Positions 17,915 to 27,950 are shown, counted from the first letter of the stretch. The stretch: 64,000 nt of DNA from Fictibacillus arsenicus (GCF_001999465.1 NZ_MQMF01000005.1:1-64000); one strand, 5' to 3'. Notes: generated by a model not told the origin, from the letters alone. Program-made: numbers and translations.

Positions 17915-17918
17915 AAAG

Positions 17919-17950
17919 AAAAAGAGCAGGAATCTGGCTATTCCCGCTCT
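17919..17950 (-). terminator. Terminator of the folD-to-tlyA gene run
   Basis: AAAAAGAGC with GCTCTTTTT arms plus inner pairing GGAAT/ATTCC, overlapping the last codons of tlyA. It directly adjoins the end of repeat copy 3. Confidence 0.75.
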
Positions 17951-18756
17951 TTTTTAAAAGTATTATGTGCTTCAGTAACCACTTCTTTAATTCTTTGGTC
18001 AGAAATCGCTGGTCTATCCTGCTTATTTACTTCCCCATGAAGCAGAAATTCAATATTTCCGTCTCCACCTGTTATTGGTGAATATGACAAACCTACAGGA
18101 TTAATGCCTGTTTTATTGGCAAATTCAATGATTTCAAAAATAACTCTTTCGTGAACTTTCGGGTCTCTGACAATTCCTTTTTTGCCTACTTCTTCTCTGC
18201 CCGCTTCAAATTGAGGTTTAATAAGAGCTATTACTTCTCCCTCTTCCATAAGCTGAGTGAGAACTGGAAGAATAATTCTCAGTGAGATAAAGGAAACATC
18301 AATTGTGGCAAAATCCGGAATTCCATTTTCAAGCTGGTCAGGAGTTACATAACGAAAGTTGGTTCTTTCCATTACAGCAACACGAGGGTCATTCCTCAGC
18401 TTCCAAGCTAACTGGTTATACCCCACATCGATGGCATAAATAAATTTAGCACCATTCTGCAGTGCGCAATCAGTAAAGCCCCCTGTTGAAGCCCCAATAT
18501 CCATACCCGTTTTATCTTTTACATCAAAAGAAAAGACTTTTAAGGCTTTTTCTAGCTTTAAACCGCCTCTTCCCACATAAGGGATTAAATTCCCTTTAAC
18601 GTGCAAAGGGGCATCGGTTTCAATTTTTTCTCCAGGCTTCTCCATACGTGTTGTTCCAGAATAAACAAGGCCTGCCATGACAGACCTTTTAGCTTTTTCT
18701 CTCGTTTCACACAACCCGCGGTTGACAAGCATCACATCTACACGTTCTTTTTTCAT
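17938..18756 (-). CDS. tlyA: TlyA family rRNA 2'-O-methyltransferase (YqxC)
   Basis: A 272-residue protein with an N-terminal S4 RNA-binding domain ([20 protein letters not shown]) and a FtsJ-like Rossmann methyltransferase with the SAM motif [12 protein letters not shown]. Family members 2'-O-methylate ribosomal RNA; some are called hemolysins for historical reasons. The ATG overlaps the dxs stop by four bases, so translation is probably coupled. Its exact target nucleotide cannot be read from the sequence. Confidence 0.9.
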   Translation of the reverse strand: MKKERVDVMLVNRGLCETREKAKRSVMAGLVYSGTTRMEKPGEKIETDAPLHVKGNLIPYVGRGGLKLEKALKVFSFDVKDKTGMDIGASTGGFTDCALQNGAKFIYAIDVGYNQLAWKLRNDPRVAVMERTNFRYVTPDQLENGIPDFATIDVSFISLRIILPVLTQLMEEGEVIALIKPQFEAGREEVGKKGIVRDPKVHERVIFEIIEFANKTGINPVGLSYSPITGGDGNIEFLLHGEVNKQDRPAISDQRIKEVVTEAHNTFKKERE

Positions 18757-20651
18757 GTAAAAAGACCCTTTTCTGCTTTTCTCTTCACCAGTTTTTTAAC
18801 TCGTTCAACAAGATCTGGAGTCGTTAGACCGATCTCTTCAAGAAGCTTTGTCACACTTCCATGTTCGATAAAGCAGTCAGGGATACCCATGCGGTCTATT
18901 AATACGTTCACTTGATTATCGGCGGCATGTTCCAGCACAGCACTGCCGAAACCGCCCTGTAAAATAGCTTCTTCCAAAGTAAGAATCGGCATGTTTTGAG
19001 CATAGAGATCGTTCAGCATTTTAAAATCCAGCGGCTTAATGAACCTTGCGTTAATTACACGGGCAGATACTCCAGATTTCGCGAGGATTTCCCAAGCCTC
19101 AAGCGCCATAGGAACTGTTGTCCCAAAAGTAAGAATGGCAACATCATCGCCTTCTTTCAAGACTTCCCAAGATCCAATTGGAATATTTTCAAACTTATCG
19201 TCCATTTGAACACCAATTCCATTGCCTCTAGGGAACCGGATAGCGATTGGTCCGTCTTCATATTTCAGCGCTGAATATACCATATGCTGAAGTTCGTTTT
19301 CATCTTTACCCATCATTAGCACCATGTTTGGTATATGGCGCAAAAACGCAATATCAAAAACACCTTGGTGTGTTTCTCCATCTGCACCAACTAAACCTGA
19401 ACGGTCAATAGTAAATAGAACATTCAAGTTTTGTCTCGCAACATCATGTACTACTTGATCATACCCGCGCTGCAAGAAAGTAGAGTAGATGGAAAGCACC
19501 GGTTTCATGTTTTGTGTAGCAAGTCCTGCGGCCATAGTAGTTGCATGCTGTTCAGCAATTCCTACATCGAAAAGACGGTCTGGAAAGGCTTTTCCATAGT
19601 CTACAAGCTTCGAACCAATTGTCATAGCAGGTGTTATAACTGCTATCCTCTGATCTTTATGCGAGAGCGTTTCTAATGTTTTACTAACAACACCACTGTA
19701 TGAAGGACCTGTTTGCTGAGGCTTGATTTGTTCACCGGACTCAATCTTATATGGTCCAACACCATGCCAGCTGTCTTTTTTATCACTTTCAGCTGGTTCA
19801 TATCCTTTTCCTTTTTTAGTAAGAACATGAATGATAACAGGACCTTTTGTTTTCTTTGCATATGAAAGGTTTTCAATCAAGTCGTCCAAGTCGTGTCCGT
19901 CTACAGGACCTAAGTACGTATATCCAAGCTCTTCAAAAAACATGCCTGACACCAACAAATATTTCAAGCTGTCTTTTACGCGCTCAGCAGTAGCAGCAAG
20001 CTTGCCTCCAAAGGCAGGTATTTTACGGATTAATGATTCAAGTTCATCCTTGGCTTTATTGTACTTTCTGGCTGTCCGCATACGTCCAAGAACGTTGTGC
20101 AGAGCACCGACATTTGGTGCAATGGACATTTCGTTATCGTTTAGGATGACAATAAGGTCTTTCTTTTCATGACCAATATGATTCAAAGCTTCCAGAGCCA
20201 TCCCGCCTGTTAAGGCACCGTCTCCTATCACTGCAATTACTTTATCATCCGTCTTTTTGAGATCACGTGCAATTGCCATTCCCATAGCAGCAGAAAGAGA
20301 TGTTGAACTATGTCCTGTTTCCCATACATCATGTTCACTTTCATTTCTCTTAGGAAACCCGCACAAGCCTTTATACTGCCGCAGTGTATCGAACTGAGAT
20401 GCTCTTCCTGTCAGGATTTTATGAACATACGCCTGATGCCCGACATCCCAAATGAATTTATCTTTCGGGCTGTTAAATACCTTATGCATTGCGAGTGTCA
20501 ATTCAACAACTCCAAGGTTAGGGCCTAGGTGACCACCTCTTACAGAAAGTTTCTCAATTAGAAAAGAACGGATATTACCCGCTAATTTATTTAATTGTTC
20601 AGTCTCATATGATTTTATAAAATGAGGATTCTGAATGTCTTCCAGGTTCAT
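18753..20651 (-). CDS. dxs: 1-deoxy-D-xylulose-5-phosphate synthase
   Basis: A 632-residue thiamine-diphosphate enzyme for the first step of the MEP isoprenoid route (pyruvate plus glyceraldehyde 3-phosphate). The TPP site is [16 protein letters not shown] through [10 protein letters not shown]. The transketolase pyrimidine domain (VGIAEQHA) and C-terminal domain ([11 protein letters not shown]) follow. I take the ATG at 20651 (MNLEDIQNP) behind AGAGAGGC; the open frame runs seven codons further. It is downstream of ispA, the OLE RNA and oapA. Confidence 0.96.
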   Translation of the reverse strand: MNLEDIQNPHFIKSYETEQLNKLAGNIRSFLIEKLSVRGGHLGPNLGVVELTLAMHKVFNSPKDKFIWDVGHQAYVHKILTGRASQFDTLRQYKGLCGFPKRNESEHDVWETGHSSTSLSAAMGMAIARDLKKTDDKVIAVIGDGALTGGMALEALNHIGHEKKDLIVILNDNEMSIAPNVGALHNVLGRMRTARKYNKAKDELESLIRKIPAFGGKLAATAERVKDSLKYLLVSGMFFEELGYTYLGPVDGHDLDDLIENLSYAKKTKGPVIIHVLTKKGKGYEPAESDKKDSWHGVGPYKIESGEQIKPQQTGPSYSGVVSKTLETLSHKDQRIAVITPAMTIGSKLVDYGKAFPDRLFDVGIAEQHATTMAAGLATQNMKPVLSIYSTFLQRGYDQVVHDVARQNLNVLFTIDRSGLVGADGETHQGVFDIAFLRHIPNMVLMMGKDENELQHMVYSALKYEDGPIAIRFPRGNGIGVQMDDKFENIPIGSWEVLKEGDDVAILTFGTTVPMALEAWEILAKSGVSARVINARFIKPLDFKMLNDLYAQNMPILTLEEAILQGGFGSAVLEHAADNQVNVLIDRMGIPDCFIEHGSVTKLLEEIGLTTPDLVERVKKLVKRKAEKGLFT

Positions 20652-20671
20652 GGAATATGCCTCTCTTTCCA

Positions 20672-21268
20672 TTAACGCCTTTTTTTCTCTTTCTTAGCAG
20701 GCGATAGCAGTTTAATTCTTAACTTTTCCTCTATAAAATATATTAAACGCCCAACCTGAAAAATAATAAAGGTTGAGTGATTGATCGCATAAGATTTTCC
20801 TAACGCTTTACCGCCGACTGTCAATGCAGCAACAACACTTGTGAAGATAATTGTAATCAAGTACTCGAGATTTGAGCCATTATCATTACCCATTGAAAGC
20901 GTGAGCTCTACCACAACTGCAGCAGATGCTGTACCACTAACTATACCAGATATATCCCCAATTACGTCATTGCAAAAGTTCGCTACACGATCAGCGTTTC
21001 TTGTTATTAGAATAGCATGTCTTGCACCTGGCACTTTTTCTGAAGCCATTGCGTGAAATGGAACTTCTTGAGCCGCTGTGGACGCTACTCCGATAATATC
21101 AAAGATAACACCTGTTAACACGATTAAGAAGACGATTCCCATCCCGATGCCCCACGAAACACCGTTAAGGAGGGCAGAAGAGACAACTGTAAAAATAGCC
21201 GCTAACACAAGAGTGATAACGGCAATGCTTGTACTCCATTTAAGTGTTTTAGAAAAGGAATGCTTCAT
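20672..21268 (-). CDS. oapA: OLE RNA-associated membrane protein OapA
   Basis: A 198-residue integral membrane protein with about four hydrophobic segments (near residues 14-36, 37-62, 100-125 and 130-155) and a strongly basic C-terminal tail ending KKEKKRR, suited to RNA contact. Homologues are sometimes labelled CorB-like transporter. Its place immediately downstream of a 0.65 kb structured RNA, between ispA and dxs, is the known arrangement of OapA, which binds OLE RNA and brings it to the membrane. Start at ATG 21268 behind GAAGGAGTTATGC; the open frame extending into the OLE region has no ribosome site. Function as OapA is inferred from synteny and topology. Confidence 0.85.
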   Translation of the reverse strand: MKHSFSKTLKWSTSIAVITLVLAAIFTVVSSALLNGVSWGIGMGIVFLIVLTGVIFDIIGVASTAAQEVPFHAMASEKVPGARHAILITRNADRVANFCNDVIGDISGIVSGTASAAVVVELTLSMGNDNGSNLEYLITIIFTSVVAALTVGGKALGKSYAINHSTFIIFQVGRLIYFIEEKLRIKLLSPAKKEKKRR

Positions 21269-21299
21269 GCATAACTCCTTCTTTTTTGGTAACTTTATG

Positions 21300-21945
21300 T
21301 AATAAGGAGTGGTCACCTTATTAAGTAAAGACTGCGGCTTAGGTCCAGTAGGTTTTCCCAGAAGAGTACGAAATGTCGCCATATTCGCGGTTTCCCTTTA
21401 CTCTCTTCTTAACGCTGTCACCAAACGTTAGACTAGATTACCACTTAGTCCGCACTATAATCCCTAACAGGTGTCTAGGTAGCAGAACAGTCTAGGAGTT
21501 TTCCTCAACAGCCCTTTGCACATTCCCTAGCCTCTTTTGCAGAGTAGATTTCATATGGCATAAAGCTCAAAATCAGCGGCCAACCGATACAGGCTTTTCA
21601 CACCATAATCCCCTCTAGCACCACTCAAGGCAGGCTACGCTGCTCGCCTTTTCTTTTCCTGAAAATCAAGAAAAGCGGCAAAGCAGGTTCAAACCCCATT
21701 TCGCAGTAAGGTCTTTTGAACGCAAACCGCAAATATGGGGGCCTCCGCGGAAGAAGGGTCATCGCCCACATGCCATTGTGGATCGCCCTTCAACCTTAAC
21801 TCCCAGCGTTAACCCAAGGCTGGGCGCCTCAAGCCAACACAAGGAACTTCATCGATGTGCCCTTTGGCGGATTTTTAGGCCCGCCTTCAGGAACGGGGGG
21901 CTGACTAGAATACTGCACCACTCCAAAGCAAATAATATCATATCA
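21300..21945 (-). ncRNA. ole: OLE RNA (ornate, large, extremophilic RNA)
   Basis: A 0.65 kb noncoding stretch, much richer in G+C than the flanking genes, between ispA and oapA: the known OLE position. Foldable elements seen on the minus strand include GGCGG/CCGCC and CCCAGC/GCTGGG near the 5' end, a long hairpin CTTTTCCTGA/TCAAGAAAAG (21653-21675), and a 3' hairpin AATAAGG/CCTTATT (21301-21322) just before the oapA ribosome site. No plausible protein is encoded on either strand. OLE RNA is a roughly 600-nt RNA of certain Gram-positive bacteria, tied to growth under cold, alcohol and Mg2+ stress. Ends are approximate. Confidence 0.85.
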
Positions 21946-21969
21946 TACTTCCAATTGCTCAACAATCTC

Positions 21970-22851
21970 TTAGTGATTTCTTTTTATAATGTAGTCCGCA
22001 ATCGAAGCTAATATGCCTGTATTTCTATTGATTTTACCTAAATGTTCCAAAGAAATACGAATATGATTTTCCATTTCTTTTTGTGCTCCATCAAGACCCA
22101 GCAATTTCGGATATGTTGTCTTCAGATTTGCCTCATCACTGCCAATCGGTTTGCCAAGCTCATCCTGATTGCCCGTTATATCCAAGATATCATCTTGAAT
22201 TTGAAATGCGATTCCAATATGCCGAGCATAGAGCTGTAAAGCTAAAAGCTCCCCTTCAGTCGCGTCAGCCGCAATTCCACCAGTTAAAACAGAGCACTCC
22301 AGCATTTTTCCTGTTTTCTTTTCATGAATGCTCTCAAGCTCTTTGAGAGAAAGTTCTTTGTTTTCCCCTTCAAGATCTTCTACTTGGCCGCCAACCATTC
22401 CTTCTGCACCTGCTGCACGAGAAAGAACAGAGAGCAATCTGACTTTTTGTTCCGCATTAAGGAAAACATTCTCTGTAACCATAGAAAAACTTTCTGTTAA
22501 AAGGGCATCTCCTGCCAAAATGGCTTGCGCTTCTCCAAACACTTTATGGGAAGTGAGCTTTCCTCTTCTATAATCATCATTATCCATAGATGGAAGGTCA
22601 TCATGAATAAGAGAATATGTATGTACAAACTCAATGGCACAAGCTGCATCTAGAACAAATTCAGGATCTTTTTGAAAGGATTCCATGACTGCAAGTGCTA
22701 ATATGGGGCGCAACCTTTTTCCTCCTGCAGAAATGGAATACAGCATAGAATCTTTTAAGGTTGCCGGAGCATTAAGGCTATTGAGATAATCAATCATCCT
22801 ATCTTCTACTAATTGTTTCTTAACCTGAAGATATTGTTCAAAATCAATCAA
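21970..22851 (-). CDS. ispA: Farnesyl/geranyl diphosphate synthase
   Basis: A 293-residue trans-prenyltransferase that condenses IPP with allylic diphosphates. The first Asp-rich motif is DDLPSMDNDD near residue 84 and the second is DDILD near residue 223; the small residue/short-loop arrangement fits FPP synthase. It begins with TTG behind GGAGGAAGATCA, overlapping the xseB stop by four bases. It is the gene immediately upstream of the OLE RNA. Confidence 0.93.
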   Translation of the reverse strand: MIDFEQYLQVKKQLVEDRMIDYLNSLNAPATLKDSMLYSISAGGKRLRPILALAVMESFQKDPEFVLDAACAIEFVHTYSLIHDDLPSMDNDDYRRGKLTSHKVFGEAQAILAGDALLTESFSMVTENVFLNAEQKVRLLSVLSRAAGAEGMVGGQVEDLEGENKELSLKELESIHEKKTGKMLECSVLTGGIAADATEGELLALQLYARHIGIAFQIQDDILDITGNQDELGKPIGSDEANLKTTYPKLLGLDGAQKEMENHIRISLEHLGKINRNTGILASIADYIIKRNH

Positions 22852-23088
22852 TGATCTTCCTCCTGGATGACGTATGGTTCTTCCTTCCCATCTTCATGCA
22901 TGATTGTATCCATTTTCTTCTCAACGTTTTTAAGCTTTGTATGACAAAGCTTTGAAAGCTTCATACCCTGCTGATAAAGATCAATACTTTCTTCTAGCGG
23001 AACATCACCTTGTTCAAGTTTCTCAACAATTTCTTCAAGCTGTACCATTGCATCTTCAAATGTTAATTTTTTTCCGTTTATCAGCCAT
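22848..23088 (-). CDS. xseB: Exodeoxyribonuclease VII small subunit, start in another frame
   Basis: Small helical subunit of ExoVII, which degrades single-stranded DNA with XseA. The body LTFEDAMVQLEEIVEKLEQG is a clear XseB match. The expected start, ATG 23088 behind GGAGG and encoding Met-Ala-Asp-Lys-Arg-Lys-Lys, is out of frame with it: a run of seven A (23067-23073) stands where six would give a continuous 78-80 residue protein. The only in-frame ATG upstream (23135) lies inside xseA without a ribosome site. Either a base-calling indel, slippage on the A7 run, or a real frameshift. Confidence 0.75.
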
Positions 23089-23091
23089 TGC

Positions 23092-24438
23092 TTAAAGAAC
23101 CTCCGTTCCAGTGATATGACAATCAATCTGCCCATCTTTAAGTTTTATCGTTAACGACTCGCCAGAATTTACTTGTTTTACTGACTTGACGAGTTCGTTT
23201 TTTCCTTTTTTATAAGTAAGACTGTATCCTCTATCCATTATAGCTAACGGATTTAATGAGGACAGCCTTGAAATTTTATTGGAAAAATTCGTTTGGTGCT
23301 GTCTTACATGTCTGTTTGTTTCTTTAATTAAGTTCTTATGAAGCACATTCACTTTTTCATTTGCTTTTTGCAGCTGGCCAGCTGGCGAGAATAGAGCTAG
23401 CTGACGCTGAACCTGAGTTAATTCCCTCTGATGCTCTCCAAGAAAGGTTTCTGCCGTTCTTTTCAGCTTATCTAAATATCTGTCTAGTTCCTGTTCCTTC
23501 TGCTTGACAAGCTGAGTCGGATATTTAAAAGCATAAGATTTCTGCAGACGGTTTAAGTGGTGCTGATGTCCAGCTATAAAATCAGCCATAACTCTTTTCA
23601 GTCTTACTCTTCTTTGGTGCAGACTGTCTCCGAGTTCATCCAAATGCGGAACAGCTAACTCTGCTGCTGCAGTTGGAGTAGGTGCTCTTAGATCAGCTAC
23701 AAAATCTGCAATCGTAAAATCTGTTTCATGACCAACCGCAGAAATAACCGGTAATCGTGAAAAATAAATAGCGCGTGCTACGATTTCCTCGTTGAATGCC
23801 CACAACTCCTCGATCGAACCCCCGCCACGACCGACAATCAATACATCAGCGTCACTTAATTCGTTTGCTTGTTCAATAGCACGAACAATTGATGGAGCTG
23901 CACCCGGCCCTTGTACCAGAACTGGAAACAGTGTAACGGTCGCTAAAGGAAAGCGGCGTTTTATCGTAGTAAAGATATCCCTGACCGCAGCTCCTGTTGG
24001 TGATGTGATAACACCTATTCTTTTTGGAAACTTTGGCAGCAGCTTCTTCCGTGAAGCATCAAAAAGCCCTTCACGTTCTAGCTTGTTCTTCAATGCTTCA
24101 TACGCTAAATAGAGATTCCCTACACCATCCTGCTGCATCGATCTTGCATAAAGCTGATATTGTCCTTGTGGTTCATATACGGAAAAGGAACCTTGGATCA
24201 AAACATTCATGCCTTCTTTTGGCTTGAAGTTTAAATATTTATTATTTCCTGCAAACATAACTGCACTGACTCTGCTATTTGCGTCTTTTAAAGTGAAATA
24301 CAAATGACCTCTGCTATGCAGCTTAACATTTGACAATTCACCTTTAACCCATACATCCTGCAGGTTGCCGTCATTTTCAAATAATCGTTTAATATATCTG
24401 GTTACAGCAGATATTGGTACATACCGATCGTTTTGCAT
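23092..24438 (-). CDS. xseA: Exodeoxyribonuclease VII large subunit
   Basis: The 448-residue catalytic subunit of ExoVII. An N-terminal OB-fold (residues about 8-105, VWVKGELSNVKLHSRGHLYF) precedes the catalytic domain with GRGGGSIEELWAFNEE and a long C-terminal coiled coil. The ATG at 24438 (MQNDRYVP) follows AAAGGAAGTTC and overlaps the folD stop by one base (TAATG), so translation is coupled. The frame extends ten codons upstream without support. Confidence 0.95.
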   Translation of the reverse strand: MQNDRYVPISAVTRYIKRLFENDGNLQDVWVKGELSNVKLHSRGHLYFTLKDANSRVSAVMFAGNNKYLNFKPKEGMNVLIQGSFSVYEPQGQYQLYARSMQQDGVGNLYLAYEALKNKLEREGLFDASRKKLLPKFPKRIGVITSPTGAAVRDIFTTIKRRFPLATVTLFPVLVQGPGAAPSIVRAIEQANELSDADVLIVGRGGGSIEELWAFNEEIVARAIYFSRLPVISAVGHETDFTIADFVADLRAPTPTAAAELAVPHLDELGDSLHQRRVRLKRVMADFIAGHQHHLNRLQKSYAFKYPTQLVKQKEQELDRYLDKLKRTAETFLGEHQRELTQVQRQLALFSPAGQLQKANEKVNVLHKNLIKETNRHVRQHQTNFSNKISRLSSLNPLAIMDRGYSLTYKKGKNELVKSVKQVNSGESLTIKLKDGQIDCHITGTEVL

Positions 24439-25301
24439 TAGTGAACTTCCTTTGTCTTCTTTCTCCATTTTGATGCAAGCACAGTGTTGTTCATCAGCAT
24501 CGTGATCGTCATTGGACCTACCCCGCCAGGAACAGGAGTGATATGTTTTGCTTTTGGCTTAATTGCTTCAAAATCAACATCTCCGCATAATTTACCGTTC
24601 TCAAGACGGTTTACACCTACATCAATAACAACGGCACCAGGTCTAACCATATCTTCTGTAATAATGTTCGGTTTTCCTACTGCGGCGATTAATATATCGG
24701 CTTGCAGCGTTTGTGCTGACAGATTCTTTGTTCTTGAATGACAAAACGTTACGGTTGCGTTCTCTTGCAAGAATAGCTGTCCTGCAGGTTTTCCTACTAA
24801 GTTGCTTCTGCCTACTACAACAACATGCTTTCCAGAAATCTCTTCACCTGTCTGTTTTACCATCTCTAATATACCAAGCGGTGTACATGGAATAAACGCA
24901 TGCTCATCACCAGCATGCATTCTTCCGATATTTATAGGATGAAAGCCATCAACATCTTTTTCAGGCAGAATTGTTTCAATAACTTTTGATTCACTTATAT
25001 GTGAGGGTAAGGGGAGCTGAACAAGAATTCCGTCGATTTGTTCATCATTGTTAAAGGATTGAATGCAGTTTAACAAATCATTTTCAGAAATGGACTCGGG
25101 CAATTCAGTTAATACTGAGTGCATTCCAAGTTCTTTGCATGTTCTTTCTTTTGCAAGAACATATGAACGTGATGCAGGGTGATCGCCTACTAGAATAACA
25201 GCCAGTCCAGGGACATTTCCTTCCAGCTTCAGTTCCTGTATCTCTCTAGCTAGCTGCTCTCTTATCTCTTTTGCAATTTGCTTTCCATCTAATACAGTCA
25301 T
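24438..25301 (-). CDS. folD: Methylenetetrahydrofolate dehydrogenase/cyclohydrolase
   Basis: A 287-residue bifunctional enzyme interconverting 5,10-methylene-THF and 10-formyl-THF with NADP, supplying one-carbon units. The substrate-domain motif SRSYVLAKERTCKELG carries the active-site Tyr/Lys, and VVGRSNLVGKPAGQLF is the NADP fold. The C-terminal TPVPGGVGPMTITML is diagnostic. AGGGGGACCTAGA precedes the ATG. It heads folD-xseA-xseB-ispA-OLE-oapA-dxs-tlyA. Confidence 0.95.
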   Translation of the reverse strand: MTVLDGKQIAKEIREQLAREIQELKLEGNVPGLAVILVGDHPASRSYVLAKERTCKELGMHSVLTELPESISENDLLNCIQSFNNDEQIDGILVQLPLPSHISESKVIETILPEKDVDGFHPINIGRMHAGDEHAFIPCTPLGILEMVKQTGEEISGKHVVVVGRSNLVGKPAGQLFLQENATVTFCHSRTKNLSAQTLQADILIAAVGKPNIITEDMVRPGAVVIDVGVNRLENGKLCGDVDFEAIKPKAKHITPVPGGVGPMTITMLMNNTVLASKWRKKTKEVH

Positions 25302-25323
25302 TCTAGGTCCCCCTCAAAAATTA

Positions 25324-25719
25324 TTATTTTTTCCGGATATCTGAGATTATCTTACCTAATACACCATTAACGAAGCGGCCGGCTTCCTCACCGCCAAATA
25401 TTTTAGCAATTTCTATCGCCTCATTCAGTGTTACATTCTTCGGAACTTCTTCCATGTAAAGCCATTCATAAGCTGCCATTTGCAGAACTACCCGTTCTAC
25501 ATTAGCAAGTCTTGAAAAGCTCCATTTTTCTAAATAAGGAGTTAAGAATTTTTCAATCTCTGTTTTATTTTCAACGGTTCCATTCACGATCTCATTTAGA
25601 AAATCATCTGATGGTTCTCCTTCTAATACATGCTCCATTGCTTCTTCAACACTAATGTCACTCACTTCAATTTGAAAAAGCGATTGAAAGGCTTTTTCTC
25701 TAGCAAGTCTACGTTTCAT
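25324..25719 (-). CDS. nusB: Transcription antitermination factor NusB
   Basis: A 131-residue all-helical protein that, with S10 (NusE), binds boxA in rRNA leaders. RRLAREKAFQSLFQIE at the N terminus and VERVVLQMAAYEWLY near residue 60 are typical. AGAAAGGAAGTCG precedes the ATG. It lies 22 bases upstream of folD, so it may share that operon's transcript. Confidence 0.93.
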   Translation of the reverse strand: MKRRLAREKAFQSLFQIEVSDISVEEAMEHVLEGEPSDDFLNEIVNGTVENKTEIEKFLTPYLEKWSFSRLANVERVVLQMAAYEWLYMEEVPKNVTLNEAIEIAKIFGGEEAGRFVNGVLGKIISDIRKK

Positions 25720-25844
25720 AATTCGACTTCCTTTCTATATGCGAACAATTTCTAACTAGCATAATACCATATTCGGACGAGTGGTTACAATCCGAACATT
25801 TAACACTAAATCCCTTCGAAACATTCAGTTTTTTAATTATAAAA

Positions 25845-26088
25845 GACAGCTATTACATACATTGTTGCTCATGGAAGGAGTTGATTTCCGTTCCAGGTGT
25901 TCGCTTTCCGCTTCAGGGTAGTATTCTTGCGCCTGCGTCTACAAGGAATTTCTACCGACGTAAGCATCCTCGTCGCATGCCTAGCAAGAAGCTTCTCATG
26001 TGGTAGGCACGCACCTTGCTCTTCAATCAACTTGTCAATGAAGAGAATTAAATATGAACCAATAGCAACAATCTTTTAGAGAAGACCT
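25845..26088 (+). repeat. MITE-like intergenic repeat (copy 4 of 6)
   Basis: About 245 bp between nusB and yqhY, in the opposite orientation to copies 2, 3, 5 and 6. It has GTTGATTTCCGTTCCAGG, the GTCGCATGCCTAGCAAGAAG / CTTCTCATGTGGTAGGCACG segment and AGCAACAATCTTTTAGAGAA at the end. The G+C-rich TGCGGTGAGCC block of other copies is missing. The rest of the 25720-26157 gap shows nothing else except the yqhY terminator. Confidence 0.75.
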
Positions 26089-26118
26089 TAGAAAAAAGTA
26101 TTTCTAAAAAAAACCAAA

Positions 26119-26152
26119 GAAAAAAATCAAAGGAGGAATCCCCCTTTGATTT
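26119..26152 (-). terminator. Terminator of accB-accC-yqhY
   Basis: AAATCAAAGG (26124-26133) with CCTTTGATTT (26143-26152); on the minus strand it runs into a T-rich tail. It is six bases past the yqhY stop codon. Confidence 0.85.
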
Positions 26153-26157
26153 CTGTA

Positions 26158-26562
26158 TCAATCTACTTCAGGTGCTTCATACTGTTTTTCTTTGGAGTCG
26201 AATTGAACGCCTACCACAAAAACATTAATGTCTGTTGCTTCAAGAGCAGTCATATCTAATAATGCCTGTCTGACATAATCTTGAATTTTTTGAGCAACAT
26301 CTGGAATCGCAACGCCATATTTCATAGAGACATAAATATCGATTGAAATTCCTGACTCTGACAGCTCTACTTTAACGCCTTTACCGTGTGTTTTCTTTCC
26401 AAGCCGCTCTACAACCCCACTTGCAAAGCTTCCTCTCATTGACGCTACACCTTCAACATCTGAAGCTGCAATACTTGCAATAACTTCAATTACTTCAGGT
26501 GAGATTTCAACTTTACCTAACTCTGATGAATAACTCTCCATCTCAAATGATAGTTCATTCAT
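26158..26562 (-). CDS. yqhY: Asp23/Gls24 family envelope-stress protein YqhY
   Basis: A 134-residue DUF322/Asp23 protein (GKVEISPEVIEVIASIAASD at residues 17-36). In B. subtilis yqhY is clustered with accB-accC, as here, and its loss disturbs acetyl-CoA carboxylase activity, so a role in adjusting fatty acid synthesis is likely but the mechanism is not known. Start at ATG 26562 behind GGAGGTGCATAAA. It follows accC by 17 bases. Confidence 0.9.
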   Translation of the reverse strand: MNELSFEMESYSSELGKVEISPEVIEVIASIAASDVEGVASMRGSFASGVVERLGKKTHGKGVKVELSESGISIDIYVSMKYGVAIPDVAQKIQDYVRQALLDMTALEATDINVFVVGVQFDSKEKQYEAPEVD

Positions 26563-26579
26563 TTTATGCACCTCCATTG

Positions 26580-27938
26580 TTATTCACTTTTTGAAGTTAA
26601 ATCATGATTTTCTAAAAACTTAGTATTAAAGTCGCCATTCACAAATGTTTCATGGTTTAAAAGACGCAGATGGAAAGGAATGGTCGTGTGGACTCCTTCA
26701 ATAACAAATTCACTTAATGCGCGCTTCATACGATTGATTGCTTCTTGTCTAGTGTTTCCATAAGTGATTACCTTAGCAATCATAGAATCGTAGAATGGCG
26801 GTATTGTATATCCAGGATACACGGCTGAATCAACGCGGACCCCAAGTCCGCCTGGAGGCAGATACATGTCAATCTTTCCAGCAGAAGGCATAAAGTTCTT
26901 TTCCGGATTCTCTGCATTTATTCTGCATTCGATCGACCATCCATTAAACTCAATATCTTCCTGTGTATATATTAATTTTTCGCCTGATGCCACTTTGATC
27001 TGTTCTTTTATGAGGTCAATTCCCGTAACCATTTCTGTTACAGGATGCTCAACTTGAATACGTGTGTTCATTTCCATGAAATAAAATTCACCGGTATTAT
27101 GATCAAAAATAAACTCAACAGTACCGGCACCGGAGTATTGGACGGCTTCAGCGGCTTTAACAGCTGCTTCTCCCATTTCTTGGCGTTTTTCCGGACTTAT
27201 TGCTGGAGATGGCGTTTCTTCTAAAAGCTTTTGCAAGCGTCTTTGAATACTGCAGTCTCTTTCTCCTAAATGAATAACATGTCCGTAATTATCTGCAAGA
27301 ACTTGTATTTCTACATGACGGAAATCTTCAATGTATTTTTCGATATAAACACCTGGATTACCGAAAGCAGTTGCAGCTTCTTGCTGAGTAATTGCAATAC
27401 CCTTTAATAGTTCAGCTTCGTTTTTGGCTACTCGAATACCTTTCCCTCCGCCGCCGGCAGTCGCTTTAATAATGACGGGATATCCAATTTTATTGCTTAA
27501 TTCAATGGCTTCTTCCTTGTCCCTGATTATCCCCTCTGACCCGGGAACGATCGGAACACCTGCATCTGCCATTGTTGCTCTGGCAACATCTTTAATCCCC
27601 ATCTTGTTGATGGCTTCTGAACTAGGGCCTACGAATGTTACATTGCATTCCCTGCAAAGCTCAGCAAAATCGGCATTTTCAGCTAAGAATCCGTATCCTG
27701 GATGAATAGCATCTGAACCTGTCAATGTAGCGACACTCATAATATTTGTGAAATTTAAATAACTGTCTTTTGAAGCAGTAGGTCCGATACAATAAGCCTC
27801 ATCTGCCAAACGGACATGCAATGCATCCTTGTCAGCTTCTGAATAAACGGCTACCGTTTCAACACCTAGTTCTTTGCATGCTCGAATAATCCGTACTGCA
27901 ATCTCACCACGGTTTGCTACTAATAGCTTATTAATCAT
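26580..27938 (-). CDS. accC: Acetyl-CoA carboxylase biotin carboxylase
   Basis: A 452-residue ATP-grasp enzyme that carboxylates biotin on AccB, the first half of malonyl-CoA synthesis. [20 protein letters not shown] opens the biotin-carboxylase N domain; the Gly-rich ATP loop is [12 protein letters not shown] near residue 165; [14 protein letters not shown] is the catalytic region. The ATG at 27938 is eight bases after GGAGG; a second ATG two codons earlier lies too close to it. It is 12 bases after accB. Confidence 0.95.
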   Translation of the reverse strand: MINKLLVANRGEIAVRIIRACKELGVETVAVYSEADKDALHVRLADEAYCIGPTASKDSYLNFTNIMSVATLTGSDAIHPGYGFLAENADFAELCRECNVTFVGPSSEAINKMGIKDVARATMADAGVPIVPGSEGIIRDKEEAIELSNKIGYPVIIKATAGGGGKGIRVAKNEAELLKGIAITQQEAATAFGNPGVYIEKYIEDFRHVEIQVLADNYGHVIHLGERDCSIQRRLQKLLEETPSPAISPEKRQEMGEAAVKAAEAVQYSGAGTVEFIFDHNTGEFYFMEMNTRIQVEHPVTEMVTGIDLIKEQIKVASGEKLIYTQEDIEFNGWSIECRINAENPEKNFMPSAGKIDMYLPPGGLGVRVDSAVYPGYTIPPFYDSMIAKVITYGNTRQEAINRMKRALSEFVIEGVHTTIPFHLRLLNHETFVNGDFNTKFLENHDLTSKSE

Positions 27939-27950
27939 CGACATACCCTC

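Noticed and set aside
17782-18081. Two plus-strand open frames of 81-99 codons
   Set aside because: They cover repeat copy 3 and the antisense of tlyA; no ribosome site and repeat-derived residues.
21920-21960. Separate promoter for OLE RNA just after ispA
   Set aside because: TTGAGC and TATGAT/TATTAT elements are present but no pairing has an acceptable spacer, so I leave the 5' end undefined.
21778-22011. Plus-strand 77-codon open frame across the OLE region
   Set aside because: No ribosome site; it is antisense to the structured RNA and its composition follows the RNA stems.
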